Positions 9,624 to 21,120 of a stretch of 64,000 nt of DNA are shown here, piece after piece. The DNA is from Congeria kusceri (lineage: Eukaryota; Mollusca; Bivalvia; Myida; Dreissenidae), in contig CM051029.1 in NCBI GenBank assembly GCA_027627225.1, positions 19,667,156 to 19,731,155 on the forward strand, in the 5' to 3' direction. The position numbers and the translations under genes are program-made. Each line of letters starts with the position of its first letter. Position 1 is the stretch's first letter. Under the pieces are notes generated by a model that ran no database searches, was not told the origin of the DNA, and was given only the letters and a program-made list of their open reading frames with translations.

Positions 9624-11223
9624 TGACAGACAGCTGACATGTATTAACCGTTGGTATTTACTTAATATGTTTCAGGAAATACCAGTATTTCAGGCTCGAA
9701 TCATCGACGCCGGGAATGGTTGTTTTTAAGAAAGCTGTTGGTGAGCCAGAGGAAGAGTTATGTGTCCTGAAACAGTCTCATAGCGAGATCCCCATAACCA
9801 CCGCCCACATAATGACATTTAACATGTAACATATCCCATGACCGTACATTTCACATATTGATTTTTTATTACACGTTTCACGTGTATTATGTTCTTTACA
9901 TTAAGTTTAATTTGACATTTTATAGTATTGTGACTGTCACGTTTGCATAATGGCAACGTCATAAAAGTCATAAAATCCGATCGAAAATGAAACGACGTCA
10001 ATGTCATTTTTTTGAATGCATGTACATAGCTACGTAAAACGAAAAGGCATAACAGTATTTTATACGCCATTCAATTCAATTGTACAATAAAATCATATAT
10101 ACATATTAGAAATGCTTTTTTGGTCATTAGAACAGGTTTGTCGTGGAACGGCTCATATATATATTTTAATTTTTATATTTAATTAGTTTATATTTTAATA
10201 TGAATATCTAGCAATAAAATATATATCATATATAAAAACAAGAACAATCAATTAATCAATTAAATATATTGCATATTCCAGGATTTCATTTCTAACCTTC
10301 TTGAGATGTATAAAAGCAAAATTATGAGGTGTCACTTTGAACTGGAGAAAAGAAACACCTGTTGCAGCTAAAGTAGAAAACTTCAAAGGGCAAGGCAGCA
10401 TTTCGTTTGTAATATTAGTTTCTAACGAACGTTATAACTTATTGTGGAAAAGATATTGCGTTTCACTAGCCCTAACGATACTGGATATTTTTGTATAATG
10501 TATGCAATCTTGATGAAACGTTACACGTGATTTAGATAATAACATGCCTTATCAGCTAAGTCTTTGTAAGCTTATTTTGATTAATCAGTTTGCTTTTTGT
10601 TTTATTTTGTTGTTTTAATATTATGTTTTGTTTTTTAAGACATATAATAAATTTACAGATCACTTGCAAAATTGCATAGCTCATACAATGAAGTTGATTT
10701 TTTGTTATTCAGTCATTGTTGTACACAAAACCTCTCTAAATTATGGTTGTTTTTAAGCGCCATAAGCAAGCTAGTGAATATGTGAATGAGCAGATATTTC
10801 CCAGTGCAAGACACATAAAGAATACATGTTACTGGTCATGGTGGAGAAACCAAAACTGCGGATTTACACATTTTAGTGGGAGCAGGCTTCATACAGATCC
10901 TTGAAAGTGCTCGCATTTCAAGCTGCTTCTTCAAAAGTGTTCAGAAGTGTATGAGAATGCTTAAATATGCGTGTTTTCATCAGGAGAATATAAAAACGTG
11001 CTTCAACCTGCTTATTTTGGGATCAAAAGTGGTTAAGTGTGTTGCGAAACGAAATGAATTGATGAAAAACGTTTTTTTAATACACTATAATGTTGAATAA
11101 TATGAATATAGCGCTACCTAGTTTACGGGCAAAATAATCAAAACACAACATTTGTTGCGTGGAATTGTAAATGTTTGTAAATTTTACCGTTATTCACCGC
11201 CATATGAGATGCGAGGGTGTCAA
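9624..11223. repeat. Right inverted arm of foldback
   Basis: Reverse complement of 6203-7826 with several percent divergence and a few short indels. It contains the intact terminal exon 9676-9829 and, further out, the plus-strand frame 10876-11100. Confidence 0.75.
9676..9829 (+). CDS. Family A terminal exon, right-arm copy (intact)
   Basis: Acceptor TATGTTTCAG ends at 9675. The exon completes a split codon and then encodes 50 residues beginning KYQYFRLESSTPGMVVFKKA, continuing EPEEELCVLKQSHSEIPITT and ending FNM before TAA at 9827-9829. It is open throughout, unlike the left-arm copy, which has TAG at the position of one Lys codon. It joins in phase to the Arg/Gly-rich exon at 9127-9377. 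Whether this end is still expressed cannot be told from sequence; the upstream exon has a stop. Confidence 0.5.
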
Positions 11224-11857
11224 GCACTGCGCTAGCCGGACAGCTGTTAATGTGTTTCACCTCTTATTAATAAGCATACATATAAGATCTACATATAGAC
11301 TTGGAGTGCATATTGAAATAATGGAACCAACCGAAAAATAATCCCTTTTCTACATGTTTATGAGCCGACCATTCATACAAGTATTCGACATGGTCTTACA
11401 AAATGCAACTAGTACATCTAACTGTGATTAGCATATTTTAGTGTGCAATATAATTAATTTACAGTTTATGCATTGTTTTTGTCTTCTGAGTCAGTGTAGT
11501 TTTTAGCCAAATATTTACATTATCCATACACAAGATCTGTGCCACACACACACATGTGTCAGTGTTTTGGCGAAGAAAATTATGTAGAAAGACACAGATA
11601 TAAAGGTTTAAAGAAAGCAGATGTAATCATGAAAACAATTATATTTATCAACCACAAAGTATTGTTAAGACAACAATAAGCCTGGGCTTAACGGGACCAT
11701 GTCAACGAAAAATAGGCGTCATTTTGCAGTATAAATGATATAAGATGCAGAATTAGCTATACTAAGACATTTGCATTCAATAAATAATAAATAATACAAT
11801 AACCAATGAGACATTTGATAAAAACAAATTATCAAAACAAAGTTTGAACATATTAAA
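11224..11857. other. No gene recognised
   Basis: A+T-rich; a short CACACACACA run near 11543. Nothing else supported. Confidence 0.45.
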
Positions 11858-11942
11858 ACCCCAAGCGGGTATCGAACTCACGACGTTGGAGCCTTACGAA
11901 GAAATAACAGTGCACGGCGCTTTAACCTACTGCGCTATTTTG
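11858..11942 (-). mobile_element. tRNA-derived SINE head
   Basis: On the minus strand, a box A-like TAGCGCAGTAGG (11926-11937) and a box B GTTCGATACCC (11867-11877) are spaced as in a tRNA. Clover-leaf stems are poor, so this is a SINE head or tRNA pseudogene, not a working tRNA gene. A 3' body was not delimited. Confidence 0.6.
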
Positions 11943-13765
11943 CTTAGTAATGAAACGTGTTTAAACTATGGTTATCCCAAACTCTCACTACCCTAATTAT
12001 AAATTGATATTTTCCCCAACTGCGTACACTCTTTTTCATTATATATACTCTGTGTTAACTGTCATTAAGTGCCGCTTTTAATATTTTAATTTCAGATTTT
12101 TTACGAAAGTGCCCCCTTTGGGCCCTTAAAATGTCATTCAAAATCCAGTCATGTTTAAATGAATTATTGGTAATTGATAAGATTGTAGGACATCAGTGAT
12201 CACTATTGAGCTATTTTTTATACTATGACTTTGTTTATAATAATACCAGTTGCCTATGTTTACAATACGTTTATATTCCGAGAATCGTGTTTTAAAATAA
12301 ATACATAAATAATCATTATTTATTTATTTGCTTTTAGTTTGTGGATCTGTTGCTGATGTTATTTAATAAACATATCAATCACAAAAACAAATTGCATTTG
12401 TTGTTCATAAATATTTAGAAAATAACAGCAGCAACAGAACCACAAACACAATACAAACACATAAATAATGATACTATATATATTAAAAATATAATTATTC
12501 AGCAGTTTACATCTTCATTATTGGATCAGTAAAAAGGATTATATTAACAGTTTAATTGAATTTTCTATTTTTGTGAAAGTTTGACAGTGATTTGCGACTG
12601 TAGCGTTCAGACCCTACTGGTCCGTTACGGACATGTGCTTTTGTCGAAATCGGGAGTGCATTCTGTGTTTCTTGCGGGTGACAAGATTCAAGTGTAATGA
12701 GCTTTCTTAGACGTAGCATAACATTTATATAACATTTATTTTTATTTTAAATTTGGTGAGTAGCAGGAACATTTTTTTTCCAAAGAGACCAGACTCACAA
12801 TATCGGAACGAATGAAAATTGGCGAGCGATGGAAGAAAAGTATGCTGTATGTGGATTTGGTTTCGTGTGTTTGAGAGATATTACTTGCGAATTTGCTATT
12901 ATTATTGGCGAACCAGTCGTTTGTTTACATGGGGAAAAGTGTGATAAAACCATATTTTTGGGGAAATATTGAGGATAATACGGATCAAATCAGGTGAAAA
13001 TATGTTATTGTTTTCTACGTATGTATACACATAGAAATGGGCATGTATCGGTCCCTTATTTTACTGCAATTCAAAATCAAAACTGAAAGACGCGAAAACC
13101 GGTGTCACGGCTCAGGCAGAAAACCAAGGGTTGCATAGGTTAATCCAAAAACTGATACGTATAAGCGATCAACGCCCGCCGCGTTGCGGCGGTCATTTGC
13201 CGGTAATATGACTGCAAATGCGTGTTTTAAAGACAGTATCCCACTTAAGTACTGAATATGGGTTGTTAAAATGTTCGTTTCAATGAAAACAGTTTCAAAA
13301 ATAAGTGTTAAGCAAAGAAAAACTAGAGACTCATTTAAGCAGTTTAGCTATTTGCAATAATTAAGTCAATCAATAGAAATATAGAAAACTCAAACAAGTG
13401 CTTGAAATTATATATTCTTAAAAGACAGTATCTGTATGAACCCTGATGAACAATCTAATAATAAATACTGTTAGTGATATATGCTAAGAGTATATTTTCT
13501 TATAATGTCAATAATTATATTTTAGACCTAACATCTGTTTATAATTTTGAATAAAAATATGCCGGTATACACCAAGAACAGTATATACAATTTTGTATTG
13601 TGTTTGTATTGATGTGAAATGGATTGAAACAATGACTGTGGTACAAATATGCCCACTGGCTGCTGTATAAGTAATGAGTAAAACATTTCAGTTCCGATTT
13701 GTTATGATTGAATACTCTGTATAATTACTATCATTGAATTCACATGATACATCTATTTGAGTTCG
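11943..13765. other. No gene recognised
   Basis: Mostly A+T-rich. At 12580-13200 the composition is richer in CpG, with a short ATG frame at about 12810 (MKIGERWKKSMLYVDLV) and a GC-rich perfect hairpin at 13176-13192. No second exon could be linked, so no gene is called. Confidence 0.4.
13176..13192. other. Perfect GC-rich hairpin (CCGCCGC-gtt-GCGGCGG)
   Basis: Seven-base perfect arms with a 3-base loop, conspicuous in A+T-rich surroundings. Function unknown; probably part of an interspersed repeat. Confidence 0.4.
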
Positions 13766-14340
13766 ACTACTCGAATACTATGTGAGCTTTCCTACTCGCC
13801 CCTGCGTCGGCGTCCACGTCTGATTATTGTTAACATTTATATTCAAAACACTTGTCACTTTAGAACTACATAAAATATTCACTTTAAACTTGGAATATAC
13901 CTTTGTCATCAACCCCATCATCAGATGCAACGTTCTCCATAACTTGTTTGCATGTTGACTGAGTAGTGCCCCTTTAACACATGGATGCTCTGGTCTAAGG
14001 TAATATGCAACGTATTGTAACATTTTTTAAATTCAAAGCTACATAAGTTATTCACTTGTAACATAGACTATACTTTTGCCATTCATTTCAGCATCAGATG
14101 CAACATTGCCCATAACTCTGTTTTGTATTGCGCCATAGTCATGCTTCTTTTTCACATAAATATTCTGGTTATAGTTTATATTCAAGAGTCTTAATTCTTA
14201 AAAAGTGTATTAGTTATTCACTTGAAACTTGGAATGCTCCTTTGTTATCAACTCCAACATAGCGTGCAGCATTCACCATAACTCTGTTTTGTATTTTGAC
14301 AAAGTAATGCCTTTTTTCACATATATTTTCCGGTAAAGTT
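13766..14340. repeat. Bivalve interspersed repeat with GTCGGCGTCCACGTC core, copy 1
   Basis: Starts near TCGACTACTCGAATAC, then CCCCTGCGTCGGCGTCCACG. Three imperfect ~180-bp internal units follow, each with 'aagttattcact(t)g', 'cttTGTCATCAACtcca' and 'cataactctgttttgtatt'. A second copy lies at 55127-55640 in the same orientation. The 81-codon minus frame inside is an artefact. Confidence 0.75.
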
Positions 14341-14439
14341 TATTTAATGTGAATTGCAATGCTATGAGTTTAAAGTTTATTTACAAGTGCCTGTTTTGTG
14401 AATAATTCCGGGCTTATTGTGAGGTGAGGAATGCATTTA

Positions 14440-14600
14440 AACCATTCCAAGGCGGTGACTCCAGTTTAAATCATTTTTATGTTGTGTGTTGTGTTGTATA
14501 TAGTGTTCTGTATTGTATAGGCAAATGGTCACTTGCGTCAAATAAAGTACTAACGGATGTTAATAAGTGATTATCTGCTGATGATGTCTCTGGAGTTTTT
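14440..14600 (+). repeat. TTCCAAGGCGGTGAC bivalve repeat, copy 1
   Basis: Contains CATTCCAAGGCGGTGACTCC, a TGTTGTGTGTTGTG tract, GGTCACTTGCGTCAAATAAA and a closing 'tctctggagttt'. The same order recurs at 14930-15120. Confidence 0.75.
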
Positions 14601-14929
14601 TTTTCTTAAATTTTATATTCAATAGTCATATAACTTCAACACTACACAAGTTATTCACTTGAAAATATGATGCTATGTCTTTAAAGTTTTTTTTTTAATA
14701 AAAAGACGAGATGTAGTTGATACATGTTTTTGTTTCCTTTCATCGTGCCTCAGAAAGTTGCAATTCTGCTACCCAGGTTTGCATCTAGCCATCGAGTAAT
14801 TAAATGGTAATTAAATTGAATAGTATTCTCTTTTATTGATGGTTAATTCGAACTGCGCAGCTATGATGTTAATTTTTATTGACACATATTTTGGGGCAAA
14901 GTGTAAGGTTCGTGCGCACGTAATTCGGT

Positions 14930-15120
14930 TTAAACCCCCAATACTTTGCATTGACCGTTCCAAGGCGGTGACCCCAGTGTTATTCATGTGTGTTTTGTGT
15001 TTGTTATGTGGTTTTGTCATGTTCTGTGCAATTTTTTGGCAATTGGTCACTTGCCATAAATAAAGAACCTCGGGTTGGTATTAAGAATTATCTCCTGCTG
15101 TCGCAACTGGAGTTTCGCTG
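14930..15120 (+). repeat. TTCCAAGGCGGTGAC bivalve repeat, copy 2
   Basis: Same order as copy 1 (GTTCCAAGGCGGTGACCCCA, GTGTTTTGTGTTTG, TTGGTCACTTGCCATAAATA, 'tcgcaactggagttt'). Direct orientation, about 0.5 kb downstream. The AATAAA in both suggests a transcribed 3' end. Confidence 0.75.
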
Positions 15121-16754
15121 TGCTTATATTGGAATGTAATTGTATGTGAACTTTGTAATGATATGTAATTTATTATGTTATTTCACTGCGAATAGAACTG
15201 TTGTTTTCTATATAAATGCGTTTGTATTTAACATAATCCCATATTAATTTCTATTTGATCCGCATCGATAGCCAAGTCCAGTTACTGTAGCAAACGTAGG
15301 GCTGTTTAGAGTACTATACCGGTTTACGTCTGTAAACAGCAACTGTCATATATCAAAATGTTTGTTAAGGTCGGTAGTATATGGAACCAAATTTTTCGTT
15401 TTGGTCAAAATTGTTGGATTTACATAAAATCCAAGATGGCATCCATGATGGCCGCCAAAATAATGAAATAAACACTTTGTATTAATTTATGTTTTAAATT
15501 AATTATGTTTGCATCAACAAAGATTTTTTTGTCTTACAGCATAGAAATAATGTGATTTTTGAAATGTCTACCATTTAAAATACATCTTAATACGTTTTCA
15601 TTTAAAAATATAGGGTAATAATTAAAAAGTGCGGACAAAATACCTTATCCAAAGACATTTGTATAAATGAAAGTTATACAATGGGCAGCTTAATTTTTTT
15701 TATCAATTTTAATAATTGCAGACTTTAATCAATAATTTAAAATCAACTTTAGTACCGTTTCTCCATACATTTTGAAAAAACACTACAATTAGTGGGTGGG
15801 GTAAAGTGGCATCCAGTAAGCTTGATATCGTGATATTTATAAGTCTGTATAGATCTAATATAATATAGTATCTTAAATAATATTTCCAACATTGAATACC
15901 TCTAACTTACTTTCTATAATAATAATTAAAACTTTTTCTGAGACTAGTTAAATTAGAAAAGAAATTGTTTATAGGCTAACCGCATAAATACAATAATAAA
16001 AATGTGTTGCCCTTTGATATAACTTTGAAATGAAGAATTCATCTGATTCTTCAATATCATTCATTTGATTCATTGTCACTCTTCTTTTGGAGCACGAGTT
16101 GCCTATGAAATGTCTCTTTCTCTATGAAACAATATAGGTAAGTTACTGAATGTATATTTATTTATTTTGCAAATGTATTTTAATAATATCTCTTCTCATT
16201 TCATAAAAATTTAAAACAATAATATTTCAGCCTCAGGGTCAGGGAAAAATGATATTGATTTGTAAACAAATCATTTATTGTGAAAACGTTTTTGCAATGA
16301 ATATATTATTGTTATGAATCAAGATCAACCTTGTATTAGGGTTGGTGTTTGAAATTTTGAATTTAAGTCATCGATTTTAATTTTTTTATTTCAAACTTTA
16401 GTAGTACTCGGATATCAACTAATAACCGGATACGCATTGTATGCAATTTGTTACCTCTTCATCAGTTTATGATATTCATATTTTCACCTTACTTTCAGTT
16501 GTTACTGGTTGCAGATCAAAGTGGGTGTTGCGAAAGGTAGAATTGAAAGGTAATCTATTACGATATTGATATATTACAATTTAAAAAGATGCTTTCATAG
16601 AACTGTTCATCTGAATGGTTGTCATGCACATCAGCTGATGAAAGTAGCTTTAAATAAACAGTTTACAATTTTAAATACAAGTATGTTCCACAGAGTAATA
16701 AATGTATATTTTAAAAATTATTAACGGTTACAATTGTATAAATGTATATTTGTC
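15121..16754. other. No gene recognised
   Basis: A+T-rich, with short homopolymers. No supported exon, RNA or known repeat. Confidence 0.45.
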
Positions 16755-17330
16755 TTCTTATTAGCTCGACTACTCATCCGTTCGTCGGCGTCTGCGTTAT
16801 GCTTTGGTTGAGGTTTGCAGGTAACAAGTCAATATCTCTGTAACTACTAAGATATTCAATTGAAACTTCACACATGTCTTTGGGGTCATTATACGAGGCA
16901 AATGACCAAGGCCCATAAATCTGACCTGCAATTTAGCAGAATTATTCACCTTTTTGTACGTAGAAAATCAGATAAGAGTGTGCGTGCCACTACTCTATAT
17001 CTCTATATCTACTACAGACATTCAATTAAAACTTCACACATGGCTTCAGAGTCATTATATAAGGTCACTGGCCAAGACACATTACTGTGACCAGTATTTT
17101 AGCAGAATTATGCCCCTTATTGTACTTAGAAAAGTCATATTAATGTTTGCGTGCAAGAGAAAATTCAGGTTAAGGTTTGCGTGCAACACGTACATATCTC
17201 TGTAATTACTACAGATATTCAATTCAGACTTCACATATGTCTTCGGGGTCATTATGTTAGGTCACTGACCCATGCCCGTAAGTGACTTTGGACCTCTAAC
17301 TGTGACCTTGACCTTTGATGGATTGGTTGT
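16755..17330 (+). repeat. Bivalve interspersed repeat (GGGGTCATTATACGAGGC type)
   Basis: Opens TTAGCTCGACTACTCATCCG, then GTTCGTCGGCGTCTGCG. Three ~200-bp internal units follow with 'tatctctgtaactact', 'gatattcaattgaaacttca' and 'GGGGTCATTATACGAGGC'. This order is typical of a common bivalve repeat. Two overlapping open frames inside are artefacts. Confidence 0.8.
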
Positions 17331-18902
17331 TCAGATTCATTTGTGGTTTCAACGACATCAAAGTCACTGCCGCATACTTCAGCACTACTATACACACAAC
17401 GGATTCCCCAAGTCCCCAGGTTCATGACCTTGACTGAAAGCTTCTAATTGGTTAACATGATTACAAACTACAAATAGAACAAAGCAGTTTGTGTTTGACA
17501 AATTGGTGAAAGGTGTTAGACTACTGATAATAATTGATGGTTAGATAACTGATGGAATTAAAACCAATACATAGAGTGGTGCTACATTCCCGCAGTCATG
17601 TGTCTGTTGTGAGATGCTATCAAAGCAAGGCTATTACGCAAGCAGGTCGGGCTACTGATATTCAGTAGGACTTATGCTTTACATATATGGTAGCCGACAT
17701 AATGTTTGGGCTCCATAATAAGTTGTTAATCCGCGTATGGCATACTCGATAAAGGTGTAAACAGTATCTTCCTTTCATTTCAAAACACTTGACGTAGCGG
17801 ATTATTATTTGTGTATATACTTACGTCGATCAACCAACAAAGATACGGTTTATTCATAAAGAACCCAACCCTTTACATACATTCTCGCTGAACAGTAATT
17901 AAAACTAAGCGAGTACTAATATTTGTTTCGGTATCATACTGGCACCAGCAAAGCAAATGTTTTAACGTTTAAGTATCGCTGTAAGATAAAAGTGATTAAG
18001 GAATAGAGGATTTCTGATCTAATAACTTAGGTTAGACTTCTGCTCATGTTAAAATGCTTATTTATTTATTAAATATTCGTCTTTATCAATATGTGCAACA
18101 CAAAACGGTAGCTCATTAGTGATTAAAATGTGGCTATTAAAACTGCACCGTCAAAATATTTCCGGTTTCTCCTGCAATCTCTAGAAAATCACGAGAAGGG
18201 ATACATATAGTCATTATCTATTATTTTGAACTTGTTTCATATTCATTGTAGATATTCATTCTCGATATCGTATAACTTATATTCGCTTATTTATTTGCTA
18301 GTACACGTGATTTAAACGCAAATCACATAATGTAGTATAAATAACATGTATGTTATGGGTTGTATAGCATCATCACCCTTAATTAAAGAACCTTGGGGTG
18401 CAGTTTCTCCTCTTTTTGAATGGCGGCTTTGACATAATATTTCAATGAGTGCAACGATACAGTCTTAATATACGTTTCACAACCACTCATTAGCAAGCTT
18501 TATTATAATTGCATTATTGTTCTAAATATGTTTTATGGACCAAGTATAAATTATTTTCTTGTTCTTATTTACATGTAACTAATTATCAATGTCCTCGTAA
18601 TTAATCGAGTTAAATGCTTTGACTACTGACACATATGGTGTGTTTTTTTTTCATACAAAATTCTGCAAAAAACCGCGAGTTCATACAATGTTTTCCCTGG
18701 ATAAAATATTTAAATAAACGAATGCTTAAAGTGTAGAAGTGCATTGGATTCGAAAGTAACCGAAATATGAACATATGTTTTTGACTCTGAGATGAATTAC
18801 ATTTAACTGACTTGTTGAGAACATCGAGAAAACTGCATTTTAACAAAATACCCTATTCGCGCCTGTCAAAAATATACTGTACAAAAGTAAAAGGTATCCA
18901 CA
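17331..18902. other. No gene recognised
   Basis: No supported exon or repeat. The open frame at 18610-18846 on the minus strand has no protein-like features. Confidence 0.45.
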
Positions 18903-20035
18903 ATGAAAAAAGGACAGGCACATAAATATGAGGTACAAGATAAAGAACAAGAGTACACAAGAAAGAGTAATGGAGCCTTATCAAGCACAAGTGAATAATA
19001 AAAAGGCATTTCAGAACAGACACCTGATAAAAATAATAAAAAAGGCTAAAAATCATCGATGATGTGACACATGAACACGATATAAACACACTGAAAGATT
19101 TAAAGATGAGCTCACTGAAGAGATAAGGCAAATAAAACAAATTAAGACGAAACTAGAGCGAGTATAATCCTCTATGAATAAAATGGATGCAAGCATTAAA
19201 GGAACAAATAAAAAGGCCGACGGCACGCTTAGAGAAACAATGAAATACCTTTTATCAGAAATGAAGGAGGACCTCCTGCAGTCACTTGTGCACAGAATTG
19301 AAATGCTAGAAGGTCAATTGTTCGAAAGAGAGTTGGAAAGCGATCAACTTATATGCAAAATAGAGTCACTTGAAACAACAATAAAACATGCAAAACAAGA
19401 AAATGACTCAATGCAACGTAATATACAAAGAGAGGAAGAGTTAAGAAAAAGTGGTGAAAATGATGCTGAACAATGCAGCAGAAGAAACAACGTAACAATC
19501 AGGGAAATTGCAGTCCCGGAACCAAATGATTGAAACGGCTAAAAAATTGACTTCATTTTTCAAGGAAAAGAAGGTTATAGAACTATCAATGACTGACCTT
19601 GATATTGCCCAAATTAAGCAAATAAAAACTGTGATATTATCGTAAAATGTATATTCAGATACACAAATGACCAAATTATATGGAATATAAAACTGCTTAA
19701 GAACCCATGTGTTTATGTCAACGAAGATCTGACTCAAATAAACTTGCAAGTAGTGATGTGCGTCAAAAACAAAATTACAGATGATGTGAAAGAAACTTGG
19801 ACAAGCAATGGTGTCATTAAATACCGAAATCGCATGGGGCAAGTGCACACTGTGAAATATGAAGAATATAAAAACTGTGATATTATCGTAAAATGTATAT
19901 TCAGATACACAAATGACCAAATTATATGGAATAGAAAACTGCTTAAGAACTCATGTGTTTATGTCAACGAAGATCTGACTCAAATAAACTTGCAAGTAGT
20001 GATGTGCGTCAAAAACAAAATTAGCACCCACTAAC
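18903..20035 (+). pseudogene. Decayed non-LTR retrotransposon ORF1 with internal duplication
   Basis: Starts MKKGQAHKYEVQDKEQEYTR (18903) and decays. It is open again at 19174-19533 with a charged coiled coil (RIEMLEGQLFERELESDQLI) leading into CSRRNNVTIREI, the usual junction to the RNA-binding domain of L1/CR1-type ORF1 proteins. After a frame change it reads KKLTSFFKEKKVIELSMTDLDIAQ, then the C-terminal domain, with CVYVNEDLTQINLQVVMCVK and YRNRMGQVHTVKYEEYKN. A block of 246 bp (first copy from 19622, second from 19868) is duplicated in frame, so 'CVYVNEDLTQINLQ' occurs twice. No ORF2 follows. Overlapping minus-strand frames are shadows. Confidence 0.7.
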
Positions 20036-21120
20036 TGCTTTTATCGAATATTGATGCTTGATTCGTGTTCAAGAACGCTTAAGTATTGGTAAGTTGTAAA
20101 TGAGCCGTGTATTTAGTAATATTCGACTAATGAAACCAGAAACATGTTCACGTACTGTAACAGCAGAATGCGTAAACGGATTATATTTCAAATAGTGAGC
20201 TACGAATATATGTTGACAGCTCTATAGCACAAGTTATATTAAGTGATTCCCTCACTTCTATAAGTATGTAGTAAGCCTGAAACCGTTTAGAGTAGACGAT
20301 AAAATATTGACATGTTGATATGTTTCATGAATAGAAAAAAGGGAGAAGAAAACATTTCAATTAGCATATACATATCGTGTGCTAAAGACGAAATTGCCTT
20401 ATAACTTCTTGTGTGTTACGTAATTTAAATCTAAACAAGTGCATGTATTCAAACTTGTAACAATTAGCTACCCAATGCAGAATCTTCTGTGCAATTGTCA
20501 TGTTCTGCAAGAAGAACAGTCATCAGAATAAACGAGCCGACCCCTATACTTTCATCTGCTGTGCCGATTTTGTTTTGTGCGATCCAACCTGTTTTATATA
20601 AAGAATAACCATAAACTTAAAACAATTTAAATAATAAGAGTGATACGATGTCCCAAATTTCTCATCTGAGTACAATGTTGCATACACGTAGCTTGTAAGT
20701 AATAACAAGTTTGGTGCCAGTTTGAATAAAAGATGAAAATTGAATGATATCATGACTTAGTATACATCTGGTTGATTAACTGTCCTACTTTACTTTATCC
20801 TACACGTTTGATTATCAAAACCAAACTTCAGTCTATAACGCACACCGCTATAAGGCCATCACTCGTCGTCGGAGAACAAACGAGGCATTAACAGAGCGTT
20901 ACTGATCCGATGCACAACGCACGTTTCGTTCAATCATTTTTTTTTTTGCAGCCAATATGTTTTACCTTTTGACTCAAGACTCACGCTTGATTCAAGAAAC
21001 TTAATAATGTGTGTGTACTTAGATATGGGTCTGTTGCACATTAGTAATATATTTAGCAATATTCAACGGATGAAATCAACAGCATGTGCATGTAAAGCAG
21101 AATGCAGATTTGCATTCCGC
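20024..21120 (-). repeat. Dispersed copy of the ~0.9-kb TM-exon unit, plus partial second unit
   Basis: Shares ordered blocks with the array at 50453-52830: 'gcagaatgcgtaaacg', 'gtgagctacgaatata', 'ttaagtgat...cctgaaacc', the TM exon, 'gatccgatgcacaac'. A second unit begins near 20950 and breaks off at about 21120, before the 27-bp minisatellite. The minus-strand TM exon inside is the last exon of the small Ig receptor gene. Confidence 0.7.
20464..20588 (-). CDS. Exon 4 of small Ig receptor: transmembrane exon
   Basis: Acceptor TATATAAAACAG, identical in layout to the array exons at 50888-52783. The text GWIAQNKIGTADES is followed by IGVGSFILMTVLLAEHDNC. The donor seen in the paralogs (GTACTG) is replaced by AGATTCTG, so the frame runs on to TAA. 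Confidence 0.5.

Larger units (their letters stand above)
6203..11223. mobile_element. Five-kb foldback structure with ~1.6-kb inverted arms and family A terminal exons
   Basis: Left arm 6203 to about 7826 is the reverse complement of right arm about 9624 to 11223. Examples are CCGCCATATGAGATGCGAGGG at the right end against CCCTCGCCTGTCATATGGCGG at the left, and the GACATGTATTAACCG block at the inner edges. The arms differ by several percent with small indels, so they are not an assembly mirror. Each arm holds, reading outward, a copy of a family A C-terminal exon and about 1.4 kb more. The ~1.8-kb centre differs between sides: a family A internal exon on the minus strand (8043-8197), a TAG microsatellite, and an Arg/Gly-rich exon on the plus strand (9127-9377). 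Outermost shared bases are TTGACA / TGTCAA. I see no convincing target duplication. It could be a foldback DNA transposon, or two divergently inserted copies of one element. Confidence 0.7.

Noticed and set aside
19441..19920. 159-codon minus-strand open frame
   Set aside because: Antisense shadow of the ORF1 relic; it even crosses the 246-bp duplication and so repeats itself.
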